This document shows, piece by piece, positions 20,330-32,537 of a DNA stretch of 64,000 nucleotides; positions within the stretch are counted from its first letter, which is position 1, and each line of letters opens with the position of its first letter. The position numbers and the translations under genes are program-made. Location: NCBI GenBank assembly GCA_052174455.1, contig JBQMRP010000063.1:1-64000 (forward strand). Direction: 5' to 3'. Under the pieces are notes generated by a model that did not search any database, was not told the origin of the DNA, and worked only from the letters and a program-made list of their open reading frames with translations. This DNA comes from Arsenophonus sp052174455 (GTDB lineage: Bacteria > Pseudomonadota > Gammaproteobacteria > Enterobacterales > Enterobacteriaceae).

Positions 20330-21520
20330 TTATGCTCATTTTCTGATGTATGGAATTTTGGAAGATTCTGGTGTATCCTGCCTTATTGATTTCGTGAACG
20401 ATTTCAATAACAAAAAATAATATACCATGAAAAGTCTACACTATAGATATCTATGAAACTAAATATTATCTCTGATCCATTGCACTAATTCATCCGTAAT
20501 AGCGTGCTAAGCAGATGATAGGTCCCTATTAATACTGAAATTGAAATCTATGCTGCGATAATGTGCTCAACGCTGTCTTATCAGCGGAGGTCTACTATGC
20601 CATTGTCAATAATGGTTATTTGCCATAGAGAATTACATTCATTGGTATTGACGATATTGAGATTAAAGTGTTTAAGGTTAAATGGATCGAAGAAGCAACG
20701 GAACAGCTTCAACACAATTCATTGGTACCGCCTTATCTTAAAACATGCAAAAATCATTGAATAGTTAAGACTATAGTCTCTAGAAGCATCTTCACCAGTG
20801 ATTTTCATGAAATTCTTTGGAATTTTTAGTTAAAAATACATATTTTCTCTGCAGTACCATCAAGAGATTAAAAAACAACAATGCTTTGAAGAGCATTGGC
20901 AATGGCGGCGGCTACCTAATTTAAGCAATAACACGCTACATTTATACTTGACCGATGACATTATACCCCCATCCTATCAGGCAAATTGATTATCTTTACC
21001 TGCTGCTCATTTATTGGTAAGACTACTCATGGATATAAGGAGCTCATTGCGCCAAAAGCGGACTATTAAAAGTCATAAGCCAACTAGGCCTAGTTTCTCA
21101 ATTGACCTAGAACCGCAGAACTTAATCGTATCTGCCGGGTTTGCACGGTGGTAGATGGTGTTATTAATTTTTAGAATGCAATAGCAAAGATATTTTCCAG
21201 GACATGTGGCACTAATGCTGTTGTGTAAATAAAATATCTGATTTGCCACCCTTATTCACCAAAGGTATATAAGAGAAAATTAAGGTTAAGTTGTGTAAAT
21301 TACACTAGCTGAGAACTGCGATGTTACTAACAAAACCTTTAATACTTTATTGGTAAGATTTTCAGCGCATCCTAATATCAATTAAGGAAACTGGAACTGG
21401 TTAAAAGGGGAACTTAGCTTGTTGACTCTGGTGGTAACAACATCTAATTTAAAGATGAAAAACAGATTTATTAATCATAAGAATGGAATCTAGTCCATAC
21501 ACCAGATTTGCTAATAACTC
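20330..21520 (+). mobile_element. IS256-family (IS285-like) copy P1
   Basis: Plus-orientation copy of the abundant element. The transposase relic reads NGYLP-type sequence, then VLTILRLKCLRLNGSKKQ (family: GIGDIEIKVPKVRDRSG..), FNS..VPPYLK.AK at 20720-20760, QWRR.DLSN near 20910, LLLIIG.TTHGYKELIA near 21005-21050 and GDGVINFWNAIAKIF near 21150-21200, all in different frames. It ends at 'acaccagatttgctaataac'. It truncates the gcvT relic, and the same junction recurs at 30318. Confidence 0.75.
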
Positions 21521-21534
21521 AACAATTTACTCAT

Positions 21535-22245
21535 TTCTTATCCATAAAATTAATTTATCTTCAGATGAAGATTATCACCTTGTGCAGCAAATCTTGCTGG
21601 CTTAGTATCTAAATTAAGTAATTTTTCCAAAAATTTCTAACCTACTCTTTAGGTAAAGCTACATCATAACCTAATTTGCAGATATAACACCCACAATAAT
21701 AATAAACTAATAATTGATTCATTTAGCATAGAAATAGCATATCCATAACTGCGGTTTTTTTATTGTTTATTAAGTAGAGGTTGCATGTTCAGTTGAGTAT
21801 ATTGAGCCCTAAATAATAATAAATGCCGGATTATCACTTATCTGCAAATTAATTAGGTAATTTCAATATGATTATTAATCTAAGATGAATCTTCTGCTGG
21901 GCGGTAGAATTATTAATTAAGTGACAATACTCATCATTAAATAGTAGACAACTAAATCATCAATCACATCTCCAGAATCATTTAGCATACCCGTATAAAG
22001 TATTTTACTAGACTGTTTCAGTATTACTATATCATTGACTAATAAATAATGTAAAAAATTTTGGCACAATCTACTATGTAGATTGATTTTTGTTAAAAAA
22101 GAAATATTAAACGAAACAACTACCATGTTAACAACATGGTATTCATTAATTTGATAATTGTAATGCAAATGAGCATCAGCCAATTATGAAAAACGATCAT
22201 AGTTGCATTACACGGTAAATACTGCTCATACAATGAAGTCTATTT
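21535..22245 (-). pseudogene. gcvT: aminomethyltransferase GcvT relic, duplication unit 1
   Basis: T protein of the glycine cleavage system. The minus strand carries SLYEQYLPCNATMIVFHNWL, a frameshift, then an 88-residue open stretch (22183-21917) with QINEYHVV, SRLCQNFLHYLLVNDIVIL and YTGMLNDSGDVIDDLVVYYL, matching E. coli GcvT closely. Farther on come STAQQKIHLRLI and KPARFAAQGDNLHL. The C-terminal third is missing because the IS at 21520 replaces it. gcvH and gcvP are absent from the window. Confidence 0.85.
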
Positions 22246-22442
22246 CACTACATCGCTCTGTTTTTCTCATTAATAGGTGCAGAGATAAACTTAAGTTATT
22301 AACTTTAAATACCTTTTAGTAGAGTAAAACATTACTATCAAAAATATAGAGCAAACCTAGCCAAAAAATAATAAGTAAAATTACTGAATTAAATTAATTA
22401 ATATAACTATTTCAAGGCAACAATATCCCCCTAAAGATAGGA

Positions 22443-23699
22443 TTAAGAGGAAAGTACCGATAAGTTCACTAATTCTGAAGAATTTATCGTAACTTTTTCT
22501 AACCATTCAGGCATATCATGCGCTCCTAACGCATAACTTAGCAACTGTGGTTTTATGCCCGGCAGTGTATTAGCCAACCGTAATCCAACATCACAAACTA
22601 TTTTTTTAATTGGATTATTACCATCAAATAATTTGCGAAATCCCTGCATGCTCGCTAACATCAGTGCAGCTGTATATTTACGTTTACGTTCATAACTTTG
22701 TAAATAAAGATACTGACCAATATCTTTACCAGTAGTATTCAAACGTCGTAATTGTCCAATCAACTCGGCAACATCCATAAAGCCTAAATTTACCCCTTGT
22801 CCTGCTAAAGGGTGTATTACATGAGCAGCATCACCTAATAAAGCAATACGTTGACCAGCAAAATTTCGTGCATACTGAGCAATAAGTGGAAAAATCTGAC
22901 GTTCACTAATTAACTGACAAAAACCGAGGCGCATATCTAAAGCTATACTTAACTCTTTTTCAAATATAGAAACCTTTAAATTTAGGCACCTACGCGCCTC
23001 CATTGTCGGTAATGACCAAACAATAGAGCAAAGATGAGGATCATAAAGCGGTAAAAATGCTAAAATGCTATCGTTATGAAAAGATTGACGAGCAGTATCC
23101 ATATGAGGCATTTCAGTTTGAATTGTGGCAACTAATGCTGTATGTTCATAATCCCAGAAGCTAAGTGGAATATCCGCTTTTTGCCTTAGCCATGATTTAG
23201 CACCATCTGCACCAACTACCAACCTTGCTGTCAACATTTTCTCATTATCAAAAGTCACGAATACTTCATTTTCGCCCCAAATAATTTTTTTCAATCTATT
23301 TCCTGTTAATAACGTAATATCTGTGCTTGATTGAGCCTGTTGCCATAAAGATCCACGAATAATTAAATTTTCAATAATATATCCGAGAGCAGGTAAATAA
23401 TAATCCTTAGCATCAAATTGAATTTGACTAAAGGTATCTTGCTGCCAAACCTGCATTTTCTGATAACTACCAAGTCGTTTCTGCACAATTGTTTGCCAAA
23501 CTCCTAAATAATAGAGTAATTTTTGACTGGCTGCATTAATAGAAGACACTCTAAGCGAAGGTGCTTCTTGTGGATTAAATTGATCTTGCAAAGGAGAATT
23601 TTCAATAATAGCAATCCTCATACCGCAGTCACGTAATCCACAAGCCAGAGCAAGGCCAACCATACCAGCACCAACAATAACCACATCAAATGATTGCAT
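22443..23699 (-). CDS. ubiI: 2-polyprenylphenol 6-hydroxylase (ubiquinone C5 hydroxylation)
   Basis: FAD-dependent monooxygenase that adds the C5 hydroxyl of the ubiquinone ring; formerly visC. 418 residues against about 400 in E. coli, with a short C-terminal extension. Visible are the FAD dinucleotide fold VGAGMVGLALACG (from residue 9), VVGADGAKSWLR (about 161-172) and the second FAD motif LLGDAAHVIHPLAGQGVNLG (about 287-306). It lies downstream of a dead ubiH copy in the same orientation, so its message must come through or from within that relic. It is the intact ubiI of a duplicated pair; the unit 2 copy is dead. UbiI rather than UbiH is supported by FWDYEHTALVATI and GD rather than GN in the second motif. 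Confidence 0.95.
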   Translation of the reverse strand: MQSFDVVIVGAGMVGLALACGLRDCGMRIAIIENSPLQDQFNPQEAPSLRVSSINAASQKLLYYLGVWQTIVQKRLGSYQKMQVWQQDTFSQIQFDAKDYYLPALGYIIENLIIRGSLWQQAQSSTDITLLTGNRLKKIIWGENEVFVTFDNEKMLTARLVVGADGAKSWLRQKADIPLSFWDYEHTALVATIQTEMPHMDTARQSFHNDSILAFLPLYDPHLCSIVWSLPTMEARRCLNLKVSIFEKELSIALDMRLGFCQLISERQIFPLIAQYARNFAGQRIALLGDAAHVIHPLAGQGVNLGFMDVAELIGQLRRLNTTGKDIGQYLYLQSYERKRKYTAALMLASMQGFRKLFDGNNPIKKIVCDVGLRLANTLPGIKPQLLSYALGAHDMPEWLEKVTINSSELVNLSVLSS

Positions 23700-23729
23700 C
23701 GTTAAAGTATTCCTTCTTAAATAACTAAA

Positions 23730-24920
23730 GATGGAACGATCGTTTCATTGTTTTATGGACTAAAACATCACGCATAAGTGATAATCTTTCCTTTGCTATT
23801 AATTCAACATTATGGCCGATAGCAAAAATCAGATGACTATTTGAAAATAAATGAACCAGTTATATCGTTTAACTTTATAATCCTTTAACAATCATCACGG
23901 CACTGCATTTGATACTACATAAGAACCAAGTAAGCTCTCATATCACTGCCATGATTAGCTACTTTATTAATTATATATTAGTAAGAATCATAACATCACG
24001 GTTATCAAGATCAAATCCTCTGACCTGCAATAATATGTAAAGTCTTTGCTGCATTGTGAACTAAAACTAATCGATGAGTAATTTATTTTCTCGCTTAAGA
24101 AAATAATAATGGAAAAAACAGTAACGATCACTCTAATGGCCTTAATTTCATCTAAACAGCCAGCCAAAACAATATTTGCAATTCTGTTATAAATTGATCA
24201 TTACTCCACTGCATAATAGACTGCTAACTTTCCAATGGGTGATATTAAACCAATGACCTACGCTCTTTAGATATAGGTAACATCGCCAATGGACTTATAT
24301 TGGGTAAAACATTAAAAACTCGTCCATGTGGTGCTTCTCTAGTTAAAACATTAGCGATAATTGTACATTGTTAATATGACACTTGATGCCATTCAATTTG
24401 GCTAACTTTACCTATCATGAAATCGCTGCCATCAGTAGCGACTAATAATTGTCTAGTTAAAACTTTATTACTTGTTAATTTAACTGATACATACTCAATT
24501 TTTGCGCTTAAAAAGAATAACTTTGTCAAAACAATATAACTCAATACCCGGTGCGCCTTTTTAATTTGCTCAAATAAATAATTTCCTGCATCATGCAACT
24601 CAACAACATAACCGAGTGCAGCTAGAGAATAATCTTTATTGTACATATTTACTGCGTTAAGATAGCAATATTCAGAAACATGAATATTGATAATTAGTAT
24701 CAGATACTTGTTTAATGCATACCATATACCAGTTTGAGTAAACTGTTAGAAAGCGCCATAAGCTAATGCAATTGTTTTGGTATCAAAAACAGGATGCGTC
24801 TTATTAAATAACCTCGTTTCAATTAATGAAACTTCTACTTTCCCTGACTAAAGGGTGAAATAGGAAGTGCTAATAATACTCCTGTTATACTCCACCGCTA
24901 AGAATAATCACTTTCATTGC
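23730..24920 (-). pseudogene. ubiH: UbiH relic, duplication unit 1
   Basis: Aligns along its whole length with the intact ubiH at 32538-33716, but with many indels and stops. A 91-residue open piece (24646-24371) keeps YSLAALGYVVELHDAGNYLF and LLVATDGSDFMIGKVSQIEW. The start region (near 24900) retains 'aataatcactttcattg'-like sequence, but the glycine motif is frameshifted. It is the dead partner of the reciprocal pair. Confidence 0.9.
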
Positions 24921-24924
24921 TTTA

Positions 24925-26005
24925 AATCTCTGCTTATTTATCTGATACCATAGCGCCTCTATCTCATCAGGATCTTTAATAACAGTCGTTGCCAAATTTC
25001 TATTACTCTCTTATAGAGATCAGAATATTATCTTAAATACGGATATCAATTTCTCGATAGGCTCCAGGTGTATTAGCATCTGGTAAAATATAAAGCCCTA
25101 GCTCAATGCTCAAAAGCATGTCCCAGTTCTAACAGATAATCGCAATTGCTATCATAATTACTAAAATCATGGACATTAAGCCCTAAGCATAGATTTAAAC
25201 CATGTATAAAAAGTCAAGTGAACTTTGCTTTCGATAAGTTTATCTAACTCTTACCCTTGCAAAAACCTAATTTAATTAAACCTGCAATCTTAATTTTTAT
25301 TATTGTTGTCATCACTTGATGAATAATAATCCTAGGTTGATATAGATTAAAGCAGTATTTAGTGTCGGTTAATACAAAATCATAAACTTCACGTTACAGT
25401 TGACTGAATTTTCTATTGACTGAAAAGATACACGTAATATCACTAGCATAATCTCAATATTTCTACAACGGCATTAAATAGATTAAATTTTCGCCTTCAT
25501 AATAACATCATTTTCTTTATAATTCAAAATATAGGCATTTTCTCCTACTTATAATGGTATCCATAAGCAGATAATTTTACTGATTAGTTAATAAACTCAT
25601 GTTCAATTTATGCAGTCAGCTTATATTCATACAATCAATCTGGAAATTTACATGAAAAAATCTTTCTATCTTCATGTATTAGAGTAAGTTTTTAGGTGAT
25701 TTAAATCATTATATTTCATGCGGATATTAGCTACTAGTCAATTTAAATATATGTGGCATTTAATTTTTACCGAGTATCTTCTTCCCTTAGACAATCAAGA
25801 GTTGCGCTAACGATTTCATCCGTATAGGTAAATTCACTTTGAGCATGATAAATAACTGCTAAGTCAGTTAACAATTTACAAAATTGCTGATCAATTTCAG
25901 TAAACGGTAATGCTTGATTGAGACCAAATTTTACAATTATAGCTTGATTTATCCATAAACGACGAGTAAAAAGTTTTTTATCATTTAATCACGCATACAA
26001 TTAAA
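24925..26005 (-). pseudogene. pepP: Xaa-Pro aminopeptidase PepP relic, unit 1
   Basis: Minus-strand pieces match PepP in order. Near 25960-25800 it reads VKFGLNQALPFTEIDQQFCK and TDLAVIYHAQSEFTYTDEIV. Near 25570-25470 there is ENAYILNYKENDVI, corresponding to the metal-ligand region. Near 25080-25020 comes GAYREIDIRI. The C-terminus NLATTVIKDPDEIEALWYQI lies near 25000-24940. The N-terminus and middle are partly deleted. It sits upstream of ubiH, as in E. coli. Confidence 0.8.
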
Positions 26006-26165
26006 TAAAGAAAAAACACTATGCTACTGATAAGGATATTCACAATCTAGATTTCGCAAAAAAAACAGATGGATTAGCAAAAATAACTATACGGACAGGT
26101 GCTATTTTAAAAAAATTATATAAGTAGGAGTATAAGATATAAATTGTTATTGAGTCATCCCTTCG

Positions 26166-27545
26166 AATTATTAGCAAATCTAGTGCATGATGGTCAGGCT
26201 ATGTCTACTCTGATGCTTCGTGAATCTGTTTCTCTATCTTTAGATTAAACCTTGTTTACTATCAAGATTAGCAGGTCAAATTCCCTTAGCTAATTCTAGT
26301 TTTTCTAAGCAACTTAGAGAAAGTTAAACATCATTGAAAGGATTATTTTTTCGAACTATAGTACTTGGTATTTGTTTCATAAGCTTGCTGTCGCAAAAAT
26401 CGATATTCAAATTGGATTTGTCGTTTTTATGACACTAATGCGCTGACAGAAAAACATGTAATGCCAACAGTTCTTCAGATCTTTCTTTATTTTCTTTATC
26501 GCTGTAAGATACCGCTGAAAACCTTTCCCTACAAAATATCATAAACTTATTAACTGAATCACGACCCTATTCTGAGCAAATACCCACTAACTCTAACTTA
26601 ACTTTCGGTACACTCCTTTTGGAAGTGAAGCTAGCACATTAGCTATTTTGTGTAACCAATGGTGTTAGTAGTATTACATGTTCAGGAATATCTTTGGCAT
26701 TGCATTCTAAAAACCAAGGGCATAGTCTTCTGTAGGAACCCTGGGAGATATAGTTAAGTCACGTGCTCGCAGGGAATTTAAGAGTTAAACACAGTTTACT
26801 TCTGAGTATCAATAAGCATGTTTGGGCACAATGAACTTCTTACGTCTATACGCAGTAATACTGATAATGAAACAATAGTAAAAACGATCACTGTCCCTGA
26901 ACAGGACAGTATATGCATCGGCCAAGAAATAAACGTAACCCATATCGATTAAATCACATAAGTATCCTCATTACCTCTGCTCTTCAAACTATTGTGTTTT
27001 AGTCTTCTGACAGCACTGACAGAGAGATTATATATTTTTTCATCGAGAAAGCCTAGATCCTTCGTGAAAATCATTGTTGGATATAGCTTGCAGTATAGAT
27101 ATAGTAGCAACTCTTCGCTGTTTTTTCTACGCTTCAGATAGGGCAGTAATAATGAGTGTTAAAGCATATTTTTATTTCTTCTACGATGCCTGACCTTCGG
27201 CACTTTAATCTCAACATCCCTAAATATCAGTTATATAGTTCTCTGTAACAAATAACAGTTACGGGCGACAGGTTACTGCCCATCTACAAGGTAATGTTTA
27301 CATATTTGTCACAGTATGGGTTCAAGCTCTAGTTTAACAGTGGTGCCTATGAGCTACTTAGCACCATTAGGGATAAGTTCATGCAATGGATAAGGGGGAA
27401 TAATCTGATTTTTTCGGATACCTGTAGCGTAGAATTTTCATGGCATATCATTTCTCTGTTATTGAAATTATCCATGAAATCAATTAGCAGGATGCGTCAG
27501 AGCATTATCGAAACAATTAATACACCAAAAATGATAATAACTTTG
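26166..27545 (-). mobile_element. IS256-family copy M2, between pepP and ygfB relics
   Basis: Complete-length reverse copy, from the terminus 'attattagcaaatctagtg' to the far end near 'acaccaaaaatgataataa'. Transposase landmarks lie in register on the minus strand, including 'ggcactttaatctcaacatc' at about 27195 (the GDIEIKVPK region). Unit 2 has the same insertion at the same place (35038-40155), so it predates the duplication. Confidence 0.75.
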
Positions 27546-27639
27546 TACTTCTAAATCGATTAAATAAAAAATAGGTTAACACATTATTCCTATTAATATA
27601 ATATTGGTTTATCGTTTTTTTCTTTCATTTATTCATCTT

Positions 27640-28180
27640 TAGCTTGATAAAAATCATAAAAAAACAAAACTGAACTGTGATATTAATATACTTAATTATC
27701 ACTTTCAAGGCCTGTTCTAATTCATTTAGAATGTCATCTTTGATATAATTTAACATACCAACATTGCGTAAATCTGTAACGATTTTTTTTAATTCTTTTT
27801 TCCCATAAACTTAAATCACATAACATTTAAGTCTAATAAAAATGGTTAACTCAACCAACTAAGATAATTAACCCACTCAAACAGCTTACCATTTTCAGGT
27901 AATAAGAAATTAAAAATAAAATTATTATTATCTAAAACTGGAAATCTAAACTCATAAAATTCAGGTAATAGAGTTAGTTAATATCTATCAAAAAGCTAAT
28001 CCATCATTGGTTAATTCATAAATTAACTTTTCCATTAACAATAGTAATTACCTCCATAAATTAAGTTCGTAACTAAGCAGTGCATTTTCTTCAATTGTTA
28101 AAGCAACATGCTGTTGTTGCACAACACTAGATTAAAAGCTTAATAATTATATAAAGATTTCTGTATTGCATATCTGCTCA
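27640..28180 (-). pseudogene. ygfB: YgfB/UPF0149 relic, unit 1
   Basis: Minus-strand pieces match YgfB: QQQHVALTIEENALLSYELN, LMEKLIYELTNDGLAF, FIFNFLLPENGKLFEWVNYL, then KKIVTDLRNVGMLNYIKDDI and LNELEQALKVIIKYINI. Several frameshifts break it. It lies back-to-back with zapA, as in E. coli. Confidence 0.8.
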
Positions 28181-28358
28181 GTTACGTCAATTAATAACAT
28201 TGATATGTAATATGCCACCATCAAAGATGGTAGCTATAATAGATAAATTCACAAATTACATATTTATTATTTATAATAATTTGATAGCATATATAGAATT
28301 ATAGATATCAAAATGGTATTACCATATTTTGTCTTCCCACATAATTAGGAAAGGTGTA

Positions 28359-28688
28359 ATGTCTATACAACCTGTTGATATTCAAATTTTAGGACGAACA
28401 TTAAGAGTTAATTGCCCTAAAGAACAACAAAATGCCTTAAAATGGTCTGCGGCTGAACTTGAGAAACGGATAAAATATCTAAAAAATCGAACTGGTGTCA
28501 CAAATACCGAGCAACTTATTTTTATCGTCGCTTTAAATATTTGCCATGAGCTTGCGCAAGAAAAAACAAAAATACAGAACTACACTGATAATATGAAACA
28601 AAAAATCCGCGTATTGCAACATACGATCGAACAGGCATTGCAAGAACAAGCACGTATTACTGGCAGGACAATTTATTCGTTAGAATAA
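28359..28688 (+). CDS. zapA: cell division protein ZapA, unit 1 copy
   Basis: Binds FtsZ and promotes Z-ring bundling at the division site. 109 residues, the E. coli length, from the ATG at 28359 with a strong ribosome binding site (aggaaagg, 28347-28354). It has N-terminal QPVDIQILGRTLRVNCP, the conserved RTGVTNTEQLIFIVALNICH and a C-terminal coiled coil (QKIRVLQHTIEQALQEQ). A longer frame upstream is not conserved. It differs from the unit 2 copy at about 13 of 109 residues, including Trp29 where unit 2 has Leu. Both are open, so either or both may act. Confidence 0.93.
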   Translation: MSIQPVDIQILGRTLRVNCPKEQQNALKWSAAELEKRIKYLKNRTGVTNTEQLIFIVALNICHELAQEKTKIQNYTDNMKQKIRVLQHTIEQALQEQARITGRTIYSLE

Positions 28689-28711
28689 AATCAATAAATA
28701 AACAGGCTATA

Positions 28712-28938
28712 CTAGCAAAAGTTGTTGGTAAAATCTCTTATGCTGTATAAAGAAATTTTACTATAGCGGGTTGCTATAAAAAGCAAACCATCATACAGAC
28801 CAAAGAGATTCTTTCCTTATTCCATGCCAACATAATGCTATATCATCATTAGATGAGCTCGCTGATAATCTATCGCATGATGTCGATTTATGCATTTATG
28901 CATTGAAAAAACTGATTTCACTTTATTCTCCCAATAAA
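28712..28938. repeat. repeat R3, copy 2 (downstream of zapA)
   Basis: Homologous to 19005-19213 and 41315-41540, and cut at its right edge by the IS256-family copy P2. In E. coli the 6S RNA gene follows zapA; I looked for 6S-like sequence here and could not see it. Confidence 0.6.
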
Positions 28939-30318
28939 TTATGCTTACTTCTAGTGTGTAGGGTTTATAAGATGATAGCGAGTATCCTACTGATTGATTT
29001 CCTGAATAATGTCAACAACAGAGAGATTATATACCATAAGAAGTCTAGCCTACAGATATCCATAAAACTAGATATTATCCCGATCCATTAATATTAACTC
29101 ATCCGTAATATTGGTAGGAAACTGATAGCACCGCTATTGAGCTGGAGTTCAAAACATCCTGTGACAAACATGTAAACACTGTCTTATCGATAGGCGTCAA
29201 AGCTGTCGCTAGTAATGGTTATTTGCTACAGGAACCTATACAGATAGGTATAGGCGATGTTGAGGATTAAAGTGTCTAAGGTTAGGGATCGAACAGAAGG
29301 AATGGAATATGCTTTAACAGCTCATTACTGCCACCTTATCTGAAGCGTGTAAAAACAGTAAAGAGTTGCTCTTATCGCTGTACCTGTGAGATACCATTCC
29401 ACTGGTGATTTTCACGAAGCTCTGTAGCATTTCTCGATAAAAAAATATATAGTCTTTTATCTCGTCAGTAGCATCAACAAAGTGAAACAGCGATAACTTA
29501 AATAGGATAGGTAAATAGTAGCTGTGTAATTTAAGCGATACTCGTTATGTTTTTTGAGTAAAGGCGTAACTATTCTTTTACGTAAACTAATCGCCTTTAC
29601 CTGCTAGTTAAATTAGCGGCACTGCCCATGAACATAAGAAAAGAATTCTGCTCAAATATAGTTATCGAGAATCAGAAGCGAACTAGCTAAACTTTTCAAT
29701 AGCGCTATAAGCGCTCTGAACTTAACCGTATTTTCTAGACTTGATACAGAGACGATCCTTAATTTTTAAAATAATAAAAAGTATATTTCCCCGGCACGCA
29801 GCATAAATATACTGTTAAATATACAAAAAACAAATAGCTAATTTTTTATGTTCTCAACTCCAGAAAGGCATTTAACTGAAAGTTAATGGTGAGTTGCGGA
29901 GATTTAGCTATTAGAGAGAGCCGCGATACAGCTGATAAAACCTAATGTTTTGTTGGTAAAATTTTTAACGAAACGTAATCTATAGTAATAAAAATTGAAG
30001 AAAGAACAAGAAGAACGACTATCATTCTATGATTTTACATTAGTGTCCTGGACATTAATAAGAACGATTAATTCGATTGAGTTGGCTTTTGCGACAGTAT
30101 GAGATTACGAAGCTAATTCGCGAAGCTCTGTGATTCAAGAAAAACAACCCTTTCAATTGTATTTAAGAACTCCCATCCTGCTCAGAAAAGCTAAACCGTA
30201 GTTAAAGTGAATTTGACCCTATTGACCCCTGTGCTAAACAATATCCAATTTAAGGATGTAAAAGAAATTTCTAAAATATCAGAGTATAATATTATTATTA
30301 TACACCAGATTTGCTAAT
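28939..30318 (+). mobile_element. IS256-family copy P2 at the junction between the duplication units
   Basis: Plus-orientation copy from 'ttatgcttacttctagtgtg' to 'acaccagatttgctaataac'. Transposase landmarks include TCTTATCGATAGG-type sequence near 29180, GIGDVED-like coding near 29255, FNS..PPYLK near 29320-29350, GDFHEAL-like coding at 29410-29430, and a C-terminal AND-rich region. It separates zapA of unit 1 from gcvT of unit 2 and marks the tandem-duplication join. Confidence 0.75.
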
Positions 30319-30334
30319 AACTCAACAATTTACT

Positions 30335-31060
30335 AATTTCTTATCCATAAAAATTCATTTATCTTCAGATAAAGATTATCACCTTGTGCAGCAAATCTTG
30401 CTGGCTTAGTATCTAAATTAAGTAATTTTTCCAAATTTCTAACCTACTTTTTAGGTAAAGCTACATCATAACCTAATTTACAGATATAACACCCACAATA
30501 ATAATAAACTAATAATTGATTCATTTAGCATAGAAAATAGCATATCCATAACTGCTGTTTTTTTGTTCTTTATTAAATAGGGGTTGCATGTTCAGTTGAG
30601 TATATTGAGATCTAAATAGTAATAAATGCCAGATTATCACTTATCTGCAAATTAATTAGGTAATTTCAATATGTTTATTGATCCAAGATAAATCTGCTGC
30701 TGAGCGGCAGAATTAGCGATTAAGCGACAATACTCATCATTAAATAGTAGACAACTAAATCATCAATCGCATCACAGAAGTATTTAGCATACCCGTATAA
30801 AATACTTTACTAGACTGTTTCAGTATTAATATATCATTGATTAATAAATAATGTAAAAAATTTTGGCACAATCTACTATGTAGATTGATATTTGTTAAAA
30901 AAGAAATATTAAACGAGACAACTGCCATGCTAACAGCATGGTGTTCATCAATTTTATAATTGTAATGCAAATGAGCATCAGCCAATCATGAAAAACGATC
31001 ATAGTTGCATTACACGGTAAACACTGCTCATACAATGAAGTCTATTTCACTAGATCGCTT
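30335..31060 (-). pseudogene. gcvT: GcvT relic, duplication unit 2
   Basis: Collinear with the unit 1 relic. A 76-residue open stretch (30985-30755) contains KIDEHHAVSMAVVSFNISFL, SRLCQNFLHYLLINDILIL and FYTGMLN, then frameshifts. IDEHHAV is closer to E. coli GcvT than the unit 1 reading. It is truncated by an IS at the same point as unit 1. Confidence 0.85.
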
Positions 31061-31249
31061 TGTTTTTCTCATTAATAGGTATAGATAAACTTAAGTTATT
31101 AACTTTAAATACCTTTTAGTAGAGTAAAATATTACTATCAAAAATATAGAGAAAACCTAGCCAAAAAAATAATAAGTAAAATTACTGAATTAAATTGATT
31201 AATATAACTATTTCAAGGCAACAAAATTCCTATAAAAATAGGATTAAGA

Positions 31250-32515
31250 GGAAAGTACCGATAAGTTCACTATTTCTAAAGAATTTGTCGTAACTTTTGA
31301 TAACCATTCCATTCATGGCATATCATGCACTCCTAACGCATAACTTGGCAACTGTGGTTTTATATCAGGCAGTGTATTAGCCAACCGTAATTCAACATCA
31401 CAAACCATTTTTAATTAGATTATTACTATCAAATAATTTGCGAAATTCTTGTATACTCGCCAACATCAGTAATAGCCCTATATTTACGTTTACGTTCATA
31501 ACTTTATAAATAAAGATACTGATCAATATCTTTACCAGTAGTATTCAAACGTCGTAATTATCCAATCAACTCAACAACATCCATAAAGCCTTAATTTATA
31601 TCCTTCTCCTGCTAAAAAGGTGTACTATAGAGTAGTATCACCTAATAAAGCGATACGTTGATCAGAAAAATTTTGTGCATACTGAGCAATAAGTGGAAAA
31701 ATCTGACGTTCACTAATTAACTGATAAAAACCGAGGCGCATATCTAAAGCTACACTTAACTCTTTTTTAAATACAAAAACCTTTGAATTTAGACGCCTAC
31801 ACGCTTACCTTATTGGTAATAATTAAATAATAGAGCAAAGATGAGAATGTAAATCGATAAAATGCTAAAATACTATCATTATAAAAAGATTGATGAGCAG
31901 TATGCATATGGGGCATTTCAGTTCAAATCGTAGCAACTAATTCCGTATGTTCACAATCCCATAAGCTAAGTGTAATATCCGCTTTTTGCCTAGCCATGAT
32001 TTAGCAGAATCTACACCAACTGCCAACCTTGTTGTCAACATTTGCTCATTATCAAAAGTCATGAATACTTCATTCTCACCCCAAATAATTTTTTTCAATC
32101 TGTTGTCTGTTAATAACGTAATATTTGTGCTTGATTGAGCCTATTGTCATAAAGACCCGGGAATAATTAAATTTTCAATAATATATACGAGACCAGATAA
32201 ACAATTATCCTTAGCATCAAATTGAATTTGAGCAAAGATATCCCCCTGCTGCCAAATCCTTCATTTTCTGATAACTACAACTCATTTTTACATAATATTG
32301 TTTACCAAACTCCTAAATAATGAAGTAATTTTAATTTGCTGCATTAATAGAAGACCTTCTGAGTAAAGGTGTTTGTTGCGGATTAAATTAATATTGCAGA
32401 AGAGAATCATTAATAATGGCAATCTTCATACATAGTAACATAGTCCACAAGCCAAAGCAAGGCCAACCCCCAATGCCTCCATACCTTTGATAACCACATC
32501 AAACGATTGCATCGT
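31250..32515 (-). pseudogene. ubiI: UbiI relic, duplication unit 2
   Basis: Aligns over its length with the intact ubiI at 22443-23699 but carries many small indels and stops. For example, the 'cataaagcc' segment at about 31580 has an extra base within the GQGVNLGFMD region, and the start region near 32510 is shifted. No long frame remains. It is the dead half of the pair, directly downstream of the intact ubiH. Confidence 0.9.
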
Positions 32516-32537
32516 TAAAATATTTCTTCTTAAATAG

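Noticed and set aside
20561..20764. 67-codon frame as an independent gene
   Set aside because: Its second half is the IS256-family transposase motif region (ILRLKCLRLNGS for IEIKVPKVRDRS); it is part of a decayed IS.
28688..28938. 6S RNA (ssrS) downstream of zapA, as in E. coli
   Set aside because: I could not see the 6S stem or conserved bubble sequence in either zapA-downstream segment.
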